The position numbers and the translations under genes are program-made. A DNA stretch of 64,000 nt from contig JAIUME010000003.1 in the NCBI GenBank assembly GCA_022565695.1, positions 186,001 through 250,000 of the forward strand, in the 5' to 3' direction. The stretch's first letter is position 1. Each line of letters starts with the position of its first letter. The notes under the pieces were generated by a model. The model worked only from the letters and a program-made list of their open reading frames with translations, ran no database searches and was not told the DNA's origin. This document shows positions 1-8,942 of the stretch, one piece after another. This DNA is from Alcanivorax sp. (GTDB taxonomy: Bacteria; Pseudomonadota; Gammaproteobacteria; Pseudomonadales; Alcanivoracaceae).

Positions 1-298
1 AAGCACACAGCTCGCCACGCCGGACGGCTCGCTCATCCTCGTTGAGGGCACTGAACGACTCGCCTGCCAGACTGACGGTGCCGGAGGAGGGTACGTCCAG
101 GCCGGCAAGAATGCCCAGCAGTGTTGATTTGCCACTGCCGCTGGGGCCGGTGATGGCGACACTTTCACCGGGCAGTACCGTCATTGCGATATGCTGCAGC
201 AGTGTCAGTTCTCCTTCCGGACCGGGAACCCGTTTGCTAAGGTTGCTGGCGTCCAGAATCGGTATTGTGGCGGTTGTCGCCTGAGGAGTAGAAGTCAT
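1..298 (-). CDS. ABC transporter ATP-binding protein (N-terminal part, runs off the left edge)
   Basis: Read on the minus strand, the frame opens with ATG at 298 and continues out of the window. The protein begins MTSTPQATT and contains a Walker A motif GPSGSGKST followed by LLGILAGLDVPSSG, the typical start of a LolD/MacB/YbbA-type ATPase that powers an inner-membrane export or lipoprotein-release complex. The signature motif and Walker B lie outside the window. The gene is divergent from tesA and their start codons share the tetramer CATG at 296-299. In Pseudomonas-type genomes a YbbA-like ATPase is commonly found beside tesA, which supports the call. The permease partner would lie left of the window. 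Confidence 0.85.
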   Translation of the reverse strand, partial: MTSTPQATTATIPILDASNLSKRVPGPEGELTLLQHIAMTVLPGESVAITGPSGSGKSTLLGILAGLDVPSSGTVSLAGESFSALNEDERAVRRGELCA

Positions 299-917
299 GC
301 GTTATATGCTCGGGTTACTGTGCGGCATGCTGAGCCTGATGGCGCCAGCCGACGTGCTGATTGTGGGTGACAGTATTAGTGCTGCGTACGGCATTGACAA
401 GGAACAGGGTTGGGTAAGTCTGCTGGAGCAACGCGTCAGCGACGAGTGTCCCGGCATGGCAGTGAATAATGCGTCGGTCAGTGGCGAAACCACAGCAGGT
501 GGTCTGGCGCGGCTGCCGGCATTATTGCAGCGCCACAGCCCCGCTATTGTGGTGATCGAACTGGGGGGCAATGATGGCTTGCGCGGCATGCCACCGGCGC
601 AGATGGCCCGCAATCTGCGTGGCATGATCAGTGCTGTGCGTGAGGCGGGGGCCGAGCCGCTGCTGTTTGGCATGTTGATTCCGCCCAACTACGGTGCAGC
701 CTATAACGACATGTTCGAGCGCGCGTTTCGTGATGTCGCGGCATCGGAAGATGTCGCATTCCTCCCGTTTTTTCTGGAGGGCATCGGCGGTGAGGACGGG
801 TTGATGCAGGAAGATGGCATTCACCCGACGGCGGCGGCGCAGCCGATATTGCTCGACAATGCCTGGTCATTGCTGGCGCCTGCCGTGAGCGATAAATGTG
901 AGGGTGGCGATGTTTGA
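297..917 (+). CDS. tesA: SGNH-family acyl-CoA thioesterase I / lysophospholipase L1
   Basis: This 206-residue protein hydrolyses acyl-CoA thioesters, lysophospholipids and small esters in the periplasm, by analogy with TesA. It has a short hydrophobic leader (residues 1-18), the block I nucleophile in VGDSIS (Ser about 26), the GGND oxyanion-hole block near residue 92 and the DGIHP block with the catalytic Asp and His near residue 172. Length matches the family. A GAGGAG element at about 282-287 precedes the ATG at 297. It overlaps the divergent ABC ATPase start by two bases and the DUF924 gene downstream by eight, suggesting co-transcription with the latter. The leader is short and lacks an Ala-x-Ala site, so export is likely but not proven by sequence. 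Confidence 0.93.
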   Translation: MRYMLGLLCGMLSLMAPADVLIVGDSISAAYGIDKEQGWVSLLEQRVSDECPGMAVNNASVSGETTAGGLARLPALLQRHSPAIVVIELGGNDGLRGMPPAQMARNLRGMISAVREAGAEPLLFGMLIPPNYGAAYNDMFERAFRDVAASEDVAFLPFFLEGIGGEDGLMQEDGIHPTAAAQPILLDNAWSLLAPAVSDKCEGGDV

Positions 918-1533
918 GCAGGATCCTCTGTGGCAGCAGGTGCTGCGTTTCTGGTTTGGCGAGGACTTTCTCGACAGGCCGGACGACTGGCCAGCGCCGA
1001 TGCAGGAAAAACGCTGGTTCAACGGCGGCGCTGCGCTGGATGCGGAAATCACCGAGCGTTTTGGTGCGCTGGTGGATGCGGCATTGTGGAGTGAACTGGT
1101 GGATTGGGAAAACCGGCCCTTGTCCCGCCTGGCACTGATCCTGGTGCTGGATCAGTTTACCCGCAACATGCATCGTGGCGATGCACGCGCCTTTGCCGGT
1201 GATCATCGTGCGGTGACACTGGTTAACGAGGGGCTCGCGATGGGTATGGACGAGCAACTGCCGTGGGCGGCGCGGGTGTTCTTTTATATGCCACTGATGC
1301 ACGCAGAGGATATCGACCTGCAACATCGCTGCATCAAATGTTTTGAGCGGGCCCGGGATGCGGCGCCCGAGGCCATCGCGGCAAAGCTGGAGGGCAATAT
1401 CCGATTTGCCCGGGAGCATGCCGGGATCATCGAGCGGTATGGCCGCTTTCCCCACCGCAATCGGGCGCTGGGCCGGGAGAGTACGCCGGAAGAACAGCGC
1501 TTTCTTGAGGACGGCTCCAGCTTCGGGCAGTAG
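910..1533 (+). CDS. DUF924 family protein
   Basis: The protein of 207 residues matches the DUF924 (UPF/TPR-like helical) family: an N-terminal FWFGE segment, RWFNGG about 30 residues later, and the hallmark LVLDQFTRNMHRG in the middle, followed by helices rich in Ala and Glu. The biochemical function is unknown. I chose ATG 910 over the longer GTG at 898 because GAGGGTGGCG directly precedes it at good spacing. It overlaps the tesA stop by eight bases and probably is translated from the same message. It converges on the DUF349 gene with only six bases between the stops. Confidence 0.85.
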   Translation: MFEQDPLWQQVLRFWFGEDFLDRPDDWPAPMQEKRWFNGGAALDAEITERFGALVDAALWSELVDWENRPLSRLALILVLDQFTRNMHRGDARAFAGDHRAVTLVNEGLAMGMDEQLPWAARVFFYMPLMHAEDIDLQHRCIKCFERARDAAPEAIAAKLEGNIRFAREHAGIIERYGRFPHRNRALGRESTPEEQRFLEDGSSFGQ

Positions 1534-1539
1534 CCCGCC

Positions 1540-4182
1540 TCAGCGAGCTGCTGCCTCCAGTGCACTGCGCAGGCGGTCGCGAATCTCCGGGGCCAGGCCG
1601 CTACCCAGCAGGGATGCGGCGCTCTCCAGCAGTGTCGCGCATTCTTCGAAACGGTCCGGGCTCACCTGTTGCTTCATTGCCTGAGGCAATTTCTCCAGCT
1701 GCCAGCGCATGCGTTCAGTACGCGCCGTTTCCGGGCTCGGTATATCGGCGCTGACTTCAAGTGCCACCGCCAGTTCGCGCTGGTGATCGCAGGCTGTTTC
1801 GGCCGCCGGTGCCTGTTCGATCTGCGCCAGCAATGCCCGGCAGCGGTTTCGGCGGGGCAAGTCGCTGAGCAGCTTGCGGGCCTGTTGCACCAGTTCCTGT
1901 TGTTGCTTGTGCAGTGCGGTATCGCGCCGGGGTGGGGCGAGACGTTCGATCTCCCGTAGCATGCTGCGCAGGGTATCGGTGTCGGGCGCGCCCTCGGCTA
2001 GTAGCGCAGCGAAGGCGCTCAATTGCTCCCGTGTACTGTCGCGCTGGGCTTTCTCGGCGACCTGGTCTGCCTTGCGTGCCTCCTGCTGGCGGCCGAACAG
2101 GGCGTCGCAGGCCTTGCGAAAGCGTTTGTGCAGCGTGCGGTATTGCTGCGGGTGGACCCAGCCCGCCTGCTTCCACTGCTGTTGCAGATTTTTCGCCTGT
2201 TGGGTTGCCGCGCGCAGGTCTTCACTCTCACACAGCGCTTCCACCTCTGTGGTCAGTGCTTCCAGGGCGGTGGCGTGTCGCTCGCTGGCCTCGGTGAGGT
2301 GGCGATCAAAGTCGGTGAGCAGATCGCTGAAGCGGCGGCCAACGTCCCGGGCGTCGGTGAAGCGCACGGGCTGATAGTGTTTGAATTCATCCGGTGCCTT
2401 GCGGCGAATCTCGAACAGTGCGGCAAGATCGCCGTGTTCCCAGTCCGTTTTGGCCAGCAGCGCGCTGAGCTGTTCGCAGAGTGCTGTGCGGCGCGCCAGG
2501 TTGGCACTGCGCTCGGCATCCTGTTCACGGAAGTGCGCCTGGCAAGGCTCATAGGCTTTATCCGATGCCGCCTTGAAGCGATCCCAGAGGGCCTGATCGG
2601 CCTCCTGGTCAGAGGACATCAAGGCACGCCATTCGTCGTGCAGTGCCTGAATGGCGCTGGCTTTTTCTTCCGCGTCCATGGCGGTCTCTGCCAGGGCTTC
2701 CATGCGTTCGCACAAGGCAGGTTTCTTCGGCTCGGCAGCAAACGCGTGCCAGTCACGCAACTCATCCAGTTGCGGGCGCAGCTTGTCCAGCCGGGCGGTG
2801 CGACTGCTGTCGGGGTGCTCGGCCAGCAGGGTCTCCGCCTTGTGGCACAGACGGTTGGCGTGACGCAGGTTGCGTTGGCGCAGCTCGCGCTGGAGGGCGC
2901 CAAGAATATTATCCAGGGCTTCCTGTTCCGGCGTGCGGCGGGGCTGTTTTTTGTCCTGTACGGCTGCGGGCGGCGTCGAGGGCGGCCGGCTCAGGTCGGC
3001 GAGGGTGGCCAGCATGGGCGGCATCGTTTCGTTCGCCGGCCATGTTTCCAGCAGTGCGCGGGCGGCTGTGCGGGTTTCCTCGTCTGCGTTTTCATTGAGG
3101 CGTGCCGTCAGCGCGTCGATCTCCTCGCGCCGGGCAAGCAGGTTTTCCGTGGCGCTGATCAACGGCGTCCAGATGTCGATCAGTGCGGTGTAGCGTTTCG
3201 CCAGAGCGTCCTCGGCAGGGCAGGTGCTGGTGGCTTCCTCCCAGCGGCGCTGCTGGGTAGCGACGACAGCGCGCAGGCTGCCGATATCCTGCTCCAGGGT
3301 GCTGCTGTCCAGGTCTTCGTGGAGTTGGGACAGCATGGCCACTGTCGCCTGCTGTTCGGCGCTTGCGGCCTGCTTCTGTGCCACCAGTGCCTGTTCGCGG
3401 GCCAGCGTGTCCAGCTGCGCCTGGCAGTCTGCCTCGGCAGCATTGAAGGCGCTGACCTGGTCCGTGCTGGCGTCGCTCGCCACATCCTGCCATTGCTGGC
3501 GCAGCTGCGTCAGACGCGGGCCATAGAGTGCGTCCGGCAAGCGTCGGGCATGCTGGGTAATCTCTGCCAGGACTGCATCCCGTTGTGCCTGGCGTCTGGC
3601 GGCGTCCTGTTCTGCCTGGTGGCTTTGTTTGAGGCGCTCCCGAGCCTGTTGCAGGGCGCGCTTGTCACGGCCTTCGCGCACCAGCCGGCGCAGCGCATCG
3701 TCGCTGCGCAGTTGCGCGGCTGCGGCGATACGCAGTGCAGCGTCGTCGCCATGCAGCGCAATATCCAGCAACAGTGTTTCGTCTTGCAGGCGCTCAATGG
3801 CGGCAATACGGCAGGTGTTGTCGGGGCTTGAGCGCGCCACGAACGCCAGTGCCGCCTGATTGTCGGTGAGACGTACCAGGCGCAAGCGGTTATCCAGGCC
3901 CGGGCATTGCTCGGCCAGGCCAGCGAGCAGGCGGTTGATCTGCAGGGCGGCCGCATCGCGGACCAGGTTATCCGGGTCCTGCCGCACCAGTTGATCCAGC
4001 AGTTTGAAGTCATGCAGGCGCCCGGCAGCGCCGGCGCGCACGGAAGCGTCGCTGTCGCCCCGGGCGAGCGTGGTCAGAATCTGAGCTGTCTGGGGATCGT
4101 CCAGGGACAGCTCGCCGATCGCGCGCAGACGCTGGTCAGCACTGCTGTGCTGCCAGCGGGGTTTGAAGAGTTTGCCGAGCAT
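1540..4182 (-). CDS. Large DUF349 domain-containing protein
   Basis: An 880-residue protein starting MLGKLFKP at 4182, with AGGGGA upstream. The N-terminal ~190 residues are short Ala/Leu-rich helical repeats resembling HEAT-like repeats. The rest is very charged helical sequence with several DUF349-type units (LCERMEALAE..., ALCEQLSALL..., WKQAGWVHPQQYRTLHKRF). No signal peptide or membrane segment is seen, so it is probably cytoplasmic. DUF349 proteins of Pseudomonas and relatives are of this size and architecture; their function is not established. The open frame continues upstream to 4737 in sequence belonging to the neighbouring gene, which I exclude. Upstream the next gene in the same orientation ends at 4293, about 110 bases away. 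Confidence 0.85.
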   Translation of the reverse strand: MLGKLFKPRWQHSSADQRLRAIGELSLDDPQTAQILTTLARGDSDASVRAGAAGRLHDFKLLDQLVRQDPDNLVRDAAALQINRLLAGLAEQCPGLDNRLRLVRLTDNQAALAFVARSSPDNTCRIAAIERLQDETLLLDIALHGDDAALRIAAAAQLRSDDALRRLVREGRDKRALQQARERLKQSHQAEQDAARRQAQRDAVLAEITQHARRLPDALYGPRLTQLRQQWQDVASDASTDQVSAFNAAEADCQAQLDTLAREQALVAQKQAASAEQQATVAMLSQLHEDLDSSTLEQDIGSLRAVVATQQRRWEEATSTCPAEDALAKRYTALIDIWTPLISATENLLARREEIDALTARLNENADEETRTAARALLETWPANETMPPMLATLADLSRPPSTPPAAVQDKKQPRRTPEQEALDNILGALQRELRQRNLRHANRLCHKAETLLAEHPDSSRTARLDKLRPQLDELRDWHAFAAEPKKPALCERMEALAETAMDAEEKASAIQALHDEWRALMSSDQEADQALWDRFKAASDKAYEPCQAHFREQDAERSANLARRTALCEQLSALLAKTDWEHGDLAALFEIRRKAPDEFKHYQPVRFTDARDVGRRFSDLLTDFDRHLTEASERHATALEALTTEVEALCESEDLRAATQQAKNLQQQWKQAGWVHPQQYRTLHKRFRKACDALFGRQQEARKADQVAEKAQRDSTREQLSAFAALLAEGAPDTDTLRSMLREIERLAPPRRDTALHKQQQELVQQARKLLSDLPRRNRCRALLAQIEQAPAAETACDHQRELAVALEVSADIPSPETARTERMRWQLEKLPQAMKQQVSPDRFEECATLLESAASLLGSGLAPEIRDRLRSALEAAAR

Positions 4183-4292
4183 TGAATTCCCCTGTGTCCC
4201 GGCAGCGGCGTCGGCTGCCGAAAAAATGCTGATGCACTGAGCGTTGCAAGAGCACCATGATAACGGTTGATGCGGGATGTGCCAGCACCGCA

Positions 4293-5285
4293 TCAATAAC
4301 GATGACGTCCTGCTGCCCGCGGCAACCACTGCAACCAGGCCTGCTCCAGCGCGACGAAGCCGCCTGGCCAGTGATCGTCGATGAAAGCACTGCTGTTCAC
4401 CAGCGGGCGCGGGTCGTCGGCCACCCTTGCCAGCAGCTCCCGGATCAGCTGGCGGCCCTCGGCCGTGTCCATCAGAAACCACACCAGCGACCAGCTCAAC
4501 GCATAGCTGCGTCCCTGGCCGGCCTGCGCCTGCCATGCATCTGGCCGGGCATCGACATTGCTGCGCAGTGCGCCTGGCCCGGGTGGTGTGTGTCTGAGTT
4601 GCGTCAGCCAGTGTGATGCGACGGGTATCTCTGCGGTCAGCCCGTAGATCTGCAGTTGCGAGAAGTACTCCGCCAGCCCCTCGTTGAGCCAGATCGGTAC
4701 GTAACCGCCCTGATGGGCGGAAATGGCATGGGAGCACTCATGCGTGATCAGGCGTAGCAGGGCATCGTGGTCGGGCAGTGCAAGCGCGGTAATCCGGCCG
4801 GTCTGGCCGTTGAAGAAACCCGCCGGGTTTTCCAGGCGCGGCGCGACCTCGCGTTGATAGGCGCGGAAGGCGTCGGCGTCCCCGTAAAGCATGATCTCGA
4901 AAGGTTGATCCGTGGGCGTAGCCACCCCCAGCGTTTGCCGGTAGATATTGAAGATGCGGGTAATCGTCACTTCAAGACGTTGTTGCAGGCGCAGGGGGAG
5001 GGTGTAATCGCGTGTCTCGATGCGGATGTCCGGTGCATCCGGCTGACGATAACTGGCGGCCACGTCTTCGGCGGTCTGTTGTGCGGGGGCGCGATCGGAG
5101 AAGTGCCAGCGACCGCCGGAATCCTGCCAGCGGTACAGGCCACCGCCGTGGGCAGGGGCCACGCAGCAGAGCATGGCCCCGATGCAGCACAGTGTCAGGA
5201 ATCCATGTGTCAGGAGTCCATGTGTCAGGAATCCATGCGGGCCTGTAACAGCGCGTCTTTTTCTGCCCAGAGTTCGCTTATCCAT
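4293..5285 (-). CDS. Secreted DUF4124 protein with gluzincin-like (peptidase MA-type) domain
   Basis: A 330-residue product: a basic N-terminus, a hydrophobic leader ending near APAHG, a DUF4124 segment (GGLYRWQDSGGRWHFSDRAP), and a C-terminal zinc-peptidase-like domain with HECSH plus a downstream NEGLAEYF, the HExxH...E arrangement of gluzincins. It is therefore likely an exported metallopeptidase or a structural relative; substrate unknown. The start is uncertain: ATG 5285 lies inside the upstream acyltransferase gene (61-base overlap) and lacks a clear ribosome-binding site, but the next in-frame ATG (5174) would leave too short a leader. The leader's core GFLTH/GLLTH/GFLT is encoded by the 15-bp tandem repeat at 5192-5236. 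Translational coupling to the upstream gene is plausible. Confidence 0.75.
   Translation of the reverse strand: MDKRTLGRKRRAVTGPHGFLTHGLLTHGFLTLCCIGAMLCCVAPAHGGGLYRWQDSGGRWHFSDRAPAQQTAEDVAASYRQPDAPDIRIETRDYTLPLRLQQRLEVTITRIFNIYRQTLGVATPTDQPFEIMLYGDADAFRAYQREVAPRLENPAGFFNGQTGRITALALPDHDALLRLITHECSHAISAHQGGYVPIWLNEGLAEYFSQLQIYGLTAEIPVASHWLTQLRHTPPGPGALRSNVDARPDAWQAQAGQGRSYALSWSLVWFLMDTAEGRQLIRELLARVADDPRPLVNSSAFIDDHWPGGFVALEQAWLQWLPRAAGRHRY
5192..5236. repeat. Three tandem 15-bp repeats at a gene junction
   Basis: Three head-to-tail copies of GTGTCAGGARTCCAT (5192-5206, 5207-5221, 5222-5236), the middle differing at one base. On the minus strand each copy contains ATG GAT/C TCC TGA, that is the last residues and stop of the acyltransferase gene, while in another frame the copies encode the hydrophobic core of the next protein's leader. 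Visible directly in the sequence; the mechanism (slippage or recombination) is inferred. Confidence 0.95.
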
Positions 5286-6115
5286 TGCTGGAACCGGGCG
5301 CGGAATGCCGGATCATTTTCGTAGTCCCCCTGTGCGGTCCAGGCGGGGATTTCCCGCTCGCGCACCACCACCTGCACTTCCCGTATCGCGCCGCCGAGGA
5401 AGGCGTTCAGCGATCGGGGTGCTTCTTTGGGATAGATGATCGTGACATCCAGCAGGGTTTGCAACTTGCCGCCCATGGCGCCAAGAGTGAAGGCGGTGCC
5501 GCCGGCCTTCGGCTTCAACAGGTACTTGTACGGGGACGCCTGCTGATCATGTTTGGCCTGGGTAAACCGGGTGCCTTCGAAGAAGTTCATGACCGATGTC
5601 GGGAAGTAGGCAAACTTCTCGCAGGCCTTGCGCGTGGTCTCCAGATCCTTGCCCTTGAGGGCCGGATTACGCTCGATCTCTTCCCGGGTATGCCGCTTCA
5701 TGAAGGGGAAATCCAGTGCCCACCAGGCGTGCCCGAGTACAGGGACTTTCAGCAGTTCCTGTTTGAGGAAGAACTTCAGCATTGGCACCTTGCGGTTGAA
5801 CACCTTCTGCATGATCAGGATGTCGGCCCAGGACTGATGGTTGCTGGTGGCAAGGTACCATTCGTCGTAGCGGAGCGTTTCCAGGCCTTCAATCCGCCAG
5901 CGAGGACGGCTGATCAGGTCGATGATGGTGTTGTTCACCGATATCCAGAATTCGGCGATGTGGACCAGGCCCCGGGACAGGCGCACCTGCGCCTGCTCTC
6001 CGCGTACTGCCAGTTTGACCAGGGTGAGCAGGTAAAGCGGGATGCACAGAACAAAGGTGTTCAGGGCGATCAGGGTCAGAGCCAGTGCAGCGCGGATGTG
6101 ATGGATTATATTCAT
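5225..6115 (-). CDS. PlsC-type lysophospholipid acyltransferase family protein (YihG-like)
   Basis: This 296-residue inner-membrane protein probably transfers an acyl chain to a lysophospholipid or related acceptor. An N-terminal hydrophobic anchor (residues about 8-35) precedes the acyltransferase block I NHQSWADI (His and Asp catalytic) and block III as FFEGTRF, where the usual Pro of FPEGTR is Phe. The length, the single N-terminal anchor and the WALDFPFMKRH segment resemble E. coli YihG and related enzymes rather than PlsC itself. It starts at ATG 6115 and ends ARMDS at the first unit of the 15-bp repeat array. It overlaps the downstream DUF4124 gene. Phospholipid remodelling is the likely role; acyl donor and acceptor are unknown. 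Confidence 0.85.
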   Translation of the reverse strand: MNIIHHIRAALALTLIALNTFVLCIPLYLLTLVKLAVRGEQAQVRLSRGLVHIAEFWISVNNTIIDLISRPRWRIEGLETLRYDEWYLATSNHQSWADILIMQKVFNRKVPMLKFFLKQELLKVPVLGHAWWALDFPFMKRHTREEIERNPALKGKDLETTRKACEKFAYFPTSVMNFFEGTRFTQAKHDQQASPYKYLLKPKAGGTAFTLGAMGGKLQTLLDVTIIYPKEAPRSLNAFLGGAIREVQVVVREREIPAWTAQGDYENDPAFRARFQQWISELWAEKDALLQARMDS

Positions 6116-6343
6116 ACACTTGTATAGTAATTCAGAGAGCCGCCATGCTAGCGGAAAAGCCCGGCGCTGGCGACCATTGCGACGCCCGCCATCCCGGCTC
6201 TCGGGTCAACACCCGGGCCGCTGTTGTTTCCGGTCAGGGATTTTGAGCGGCTGTGTCATTGGCCGCAGCCACGGTCCTTCCTATGCTCGGCGGCTTGCGA
6301 CACCCAATCCGGGGTGTCTGACCTGATTCTGTGAGGCATTACT

Positions 6344-7549
6344 ATGGCTGACGCTACGGCGGCTGGTACTACCGGGCCCCTTTCATCCCTCAAGGTGCTC
6401 GATTTCAGTGCCCTGTTACCGGGGCCCTTCGGCACCCTGATCCTTGCCGATCTGGGGGCGGACGTGTTGCGGGTGGAGTCTCCCACGCGGCCGGATATGG
6501 TGCGCATGCTGCCCCCCATGGATCAGGGCATATCCGCTGTCCACGGCTACCTCAACCGATCCAAGCGCTCCCTGGGGGTCGATCTCAAAAAGCCGGAAGG
6601 GGTCGCGGTGATCAAGCAGCTGGTGAAGGACTACGACATCGTCGTCGAGCAGTTCCGTCCCGGCGTCATGGCCCGCCTCGGCGTGGGTTACGAGGACCTG
6701 AAAGCCATCAACCCCGGGCTGATCTACTGCTCTGTGACCGGCTACGGGCAAGACGGCCCTTACCGGGATCGTGCCGGCCATGATCTCAACTATCTGGCGG
6801 TGGCCGGCATGACTGCCTATAACGGCCGTCGGGAGTCCGGGCCAGCCCCTATGGCGTTTCAGACAGCTGATGTGGCTGGCGGGTCATGCCATGCCGTCAT
6901 GGGCATTCTCGCTGCGGTGATCCACCGCCAGCAGACGGGGGAGGGGCAGCACATCGATATATCAATGACCGACGCCGCGTTCAGCCTGCATGCGCTGACG
7001 GCGCCGGCCGCCCTGCTCGCGGGTGAAGACCCCACGCTGGAACGGACGCAGCTCAATGGCGGCTCTTTCTATGATTGCTATGAAACCCGGGATGGCCGCT
7101 GGTTCTCTGTGGCGGGTATCGAGCCGCAGTTCTTCATGCAGTTCTGTCAGGCCATAGGCCGGCCCCAGCTGTCCGGGCGTGGGTTGGCCATGGCGCCGGA
7201 GATCGTTGCTGAGGTCAAGGGTGAGATAGCGGCGGCCATGAAAGAGAAGAACTACGACGAGTGGTTGGCCATCTTCGCCGGCATCGACGCCTGTGTGGAG
7301 CCGGTGCTGAGCCTGTCCGAAGCCTGCGAGCATCCTCAACTGCGGGCGCGCAACATGCTGGTGGATGTCCCGGCTCGCGACGGCGCCTCGCAGCGCCAGG
7401 TCGCATCGCCGTTCAAGTTTTCAGCGACACAACCGGGTTATCGCTTTACCGGGGTGGCCCTCGGCGCCCACACCACGGAGGTGCTGGCAGAGCAGGGCTT
7501 CAGCGAAGAGGATATTGCCGCCTTGCGCAAGGGCGGGGCGATCTTGTAG
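6344..7549 (+). CDS. CaiB/BaiF-family enzyme, alpha-methylacyl-CoA racemase-like
   Basis: A 401-residue class III CoA-transferase fold protein. LKVLDFSALLPGPFG and LADLGADVLRVE are the family's N-terminal CoA-binding signature. AGHDLNY (His about 146) and TADVAGGS (Asp about 176) occupy the positions of the catalytic His/Asp pair of bacterial alpha-methylacyl-CoA racemases, with the same 30-residue spacing, and YDCYETRDGRWFSV follows as in those enzymes. This favours a racemase that epimerises 2-methylacyl-CoA during branched-chain lipid oxidation over a true CoA transferase, although Asp 176 also aligns with the transferase nucleophile. GTGAGG lies upstream of ATG 6344. It stands alone with its own promoter region of about 230 bases. 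Confidence 0.87.
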   Translation: MADATAAGTTGPLSSLKVLDFSALLPGPFGTLILADLGADVLRVESPTRPDMVRMLPPMDQGISAVHGYLNRSKRSLGVDLKKPEGVAVIKQLVKDYDIVVEQFRPGVMARLGVGYEDLKAINPGLIYCSVTGYGQDGPYRDRAGHDLNYLAVAGMTAYNGRRESGPAPMAFQTADVAGGSCHAVMGILAAVIHRQQTGEGQHIDISMTDAAFSLHALTAPAALLAGEDPTLERTQLNGGSFYDCYETRDGRWFSVAGIEPQFFMQFCQAIGRPQLSGRGLAMAPEIVAEVKGEIAAAMKEKNYDEWLAIFAGIDACVEPVLSLSEACEHPQLRARNMLVDVPARDGASQRQVASPFKFSATQPGYRFTGVALGAHTTEVLAEQGFSEEDIAALRKGGAIL

Positions 7550-7718
7550 CCCTCAGACACAGACAGCCGTGAAGGCCGGCAGATTTTGCAATCGCCTGCT
7601 GGCCCCCCCGGAGTGGCACGGCTATGCTCGCAAAAACAGGCGCGAGTAAGTATCAGTGTCAGATTGTCAGAAAGCAGCAGTATCGGAGCGGCCGTCTCAC
7701 CGAGTGCACACTGACACG

Positions 7719-8921
7719 GTGAAGGCACTCACTCGTGCGTCGGGCATGCCCCTGATGACGTCCCTGTTGATGACGTTCTGTCTGGCGATGCCTGCCATGG
7801 CGCGCGAAGCTGCGACCGCCACGCCACCCGCAGCAAACGAGGCTGTTGAGCAGCAGGACGAAAGGCCCTCCTACTGGGGGCCGGACTGGGCAGATGAAGA
7901 GCCGGACGATGAAGAGAATGCCGGGGGAGATGAACTCAGGGATCCGGAGGGGTGGCACAAAGAGCCGGATGGCAGCATTGTTCTGGGTATCGACGAGGAG
8001 ACCGGGCAGACCTACCGAGTGCCGGATGATTGTGAGCCTTGGTCAACGGAAGGCATGCATTGGGTGGACAGGACCCACTACAGTTTCTCCCGGGGACTTT
8101 GCTGGCCGACCCGGTGGTTCGATGGTGTCTTCGGCGATGCAGACGATCAGGATCGGGAGAGTGTCGGGACTTCGGTGCGGATCGTGGGTGCGCAACTGCT
8201 CCAGGAAGACGGTGAACGCAGCGGCGACGTGCGTTTCCGGGTGCGGGCCCATCTGCCCGGTGTCGAGCGCCGCCTGAGTCTGGTGTTTGCCAGTGAGCGG
8301 GATTTCGAAGATGACAATGCCGGTTTGCCGGGTTCACCCGAGAACACCGGGCGGGGGGATGATAATGCGTTCCGCGCCGGCCTGAACTGGGTGCTGTCTG
8401 CGGCGGATAACTCTGATCTGGATATGGATATCGGTCTGCGCTCCAACTTCAAGACCTTCTGGCGCACCCGTTATCGCGTCAAGCACGATATCTCCGAGAA
8501 CTGGGCCGTGCGGTTTACCGAAACGGTTGACTGGCGCGACACACGTGGATTCCGTTCACGCTCCGTGTTTGATGTTGATCGTCCCATCGGTCGCCACAAG
8601 CTTTTCCGTCTGACCAGTTACGCGGAAGTCAGCAATGAGCTGGTTGATGAGGGCCGGCACTGGTTCTGGCAGCAGAGTGGGGCGCTGGGGATGGAGCTGA
8701 CCAAGCGTTCTGCATTGCGCTATCTGGTGAGCGTGGAGGGTTTTACCCGCCCGGAAACACGGGTAGAAAACTACCGTAGCGGGGTCACCTATCGGCGCAA
8801 TACCTGGCGCCCCTGGTTCTTCTACGAGGTGGAGCCCTATCTGCTGTGGCCGCGAGAGAGCCGATACCGCACCACCACCGGGGTGGTGCTGCGGGTCGAG
8901 ACTCAGTTCGGCATTCTCTGA
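7719..8921 (+). CDS. Secreted protein, probable outer-membrane beta-barrel, unknown function
   Basis: The frame opens as early as 7656, but the first credible leader is VKALTRASGMPLMTSLLMTF ending in PAMA, so GTG 7719 or ATG 7746 is the likely start (about 400 residues). After the leader comes an acidic, Pro/Glu/Asp-rich stretch (residues ~35-80) and a Cys-containing segment, then about 260 residues of alternating polar/hydrophobic strands rich in Arg, Trp, Tyr and Phe (FWRTRYRVKHDI, SVFDVDRP, WFFYEVEPYLLWPRESRY), ending in Phe-Gly-Ile-Leu. That is the pattern of a barrel. I do not recognise the family. It resembles uncharacterised outer-membrane proteins of marine gammaproteobacteria in general layout only. 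Confidence 0.65.
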   Translation: MKALTRASGMPLMTSLLMTFCLAMPAMAREAATATPPAANEAVEQQDERPSYWGPDWADEEPDDEENAGGDELRDPEGWHKEPDGSIVLGIDEETGQTYRVPDDCEPWSTEGMHWVDRTHYSFSRGLCWPTRWFDGVFGDADDQDRESVGTSVRIVGAQLLQEDGERSGDVRFRVRAHLPGVERRLSLVFASERDFEDDNAGLPGSPENTGRGDDNAFRAGLNWVLSAADNSDLDMDIGLRSNFKTFWRTRYRVKHDISENWAVRFTETVDWRDTRGFRSRSVFDVDRPIGRHKLFRLTSYAEVSNELVDEGRHWFWQQSGALGMELTKRSALRYLVSVEGFTRPETRVENYRSGVTYRRNTWRPWFFYEVEPYLLWPRESRYRTTTGVVLRVETQFGIL

Positions 8922-8942
8922 CGGGTTACCTGCCGGGATGCG

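Noticed and set aside
2023-3831. 602-residue open frame on the plus strand
   Set aside because: It lies wholly antisense to the DUF349 gene, whose helical, charged coding pattern is clear; long antisense frames are common at this GC content.
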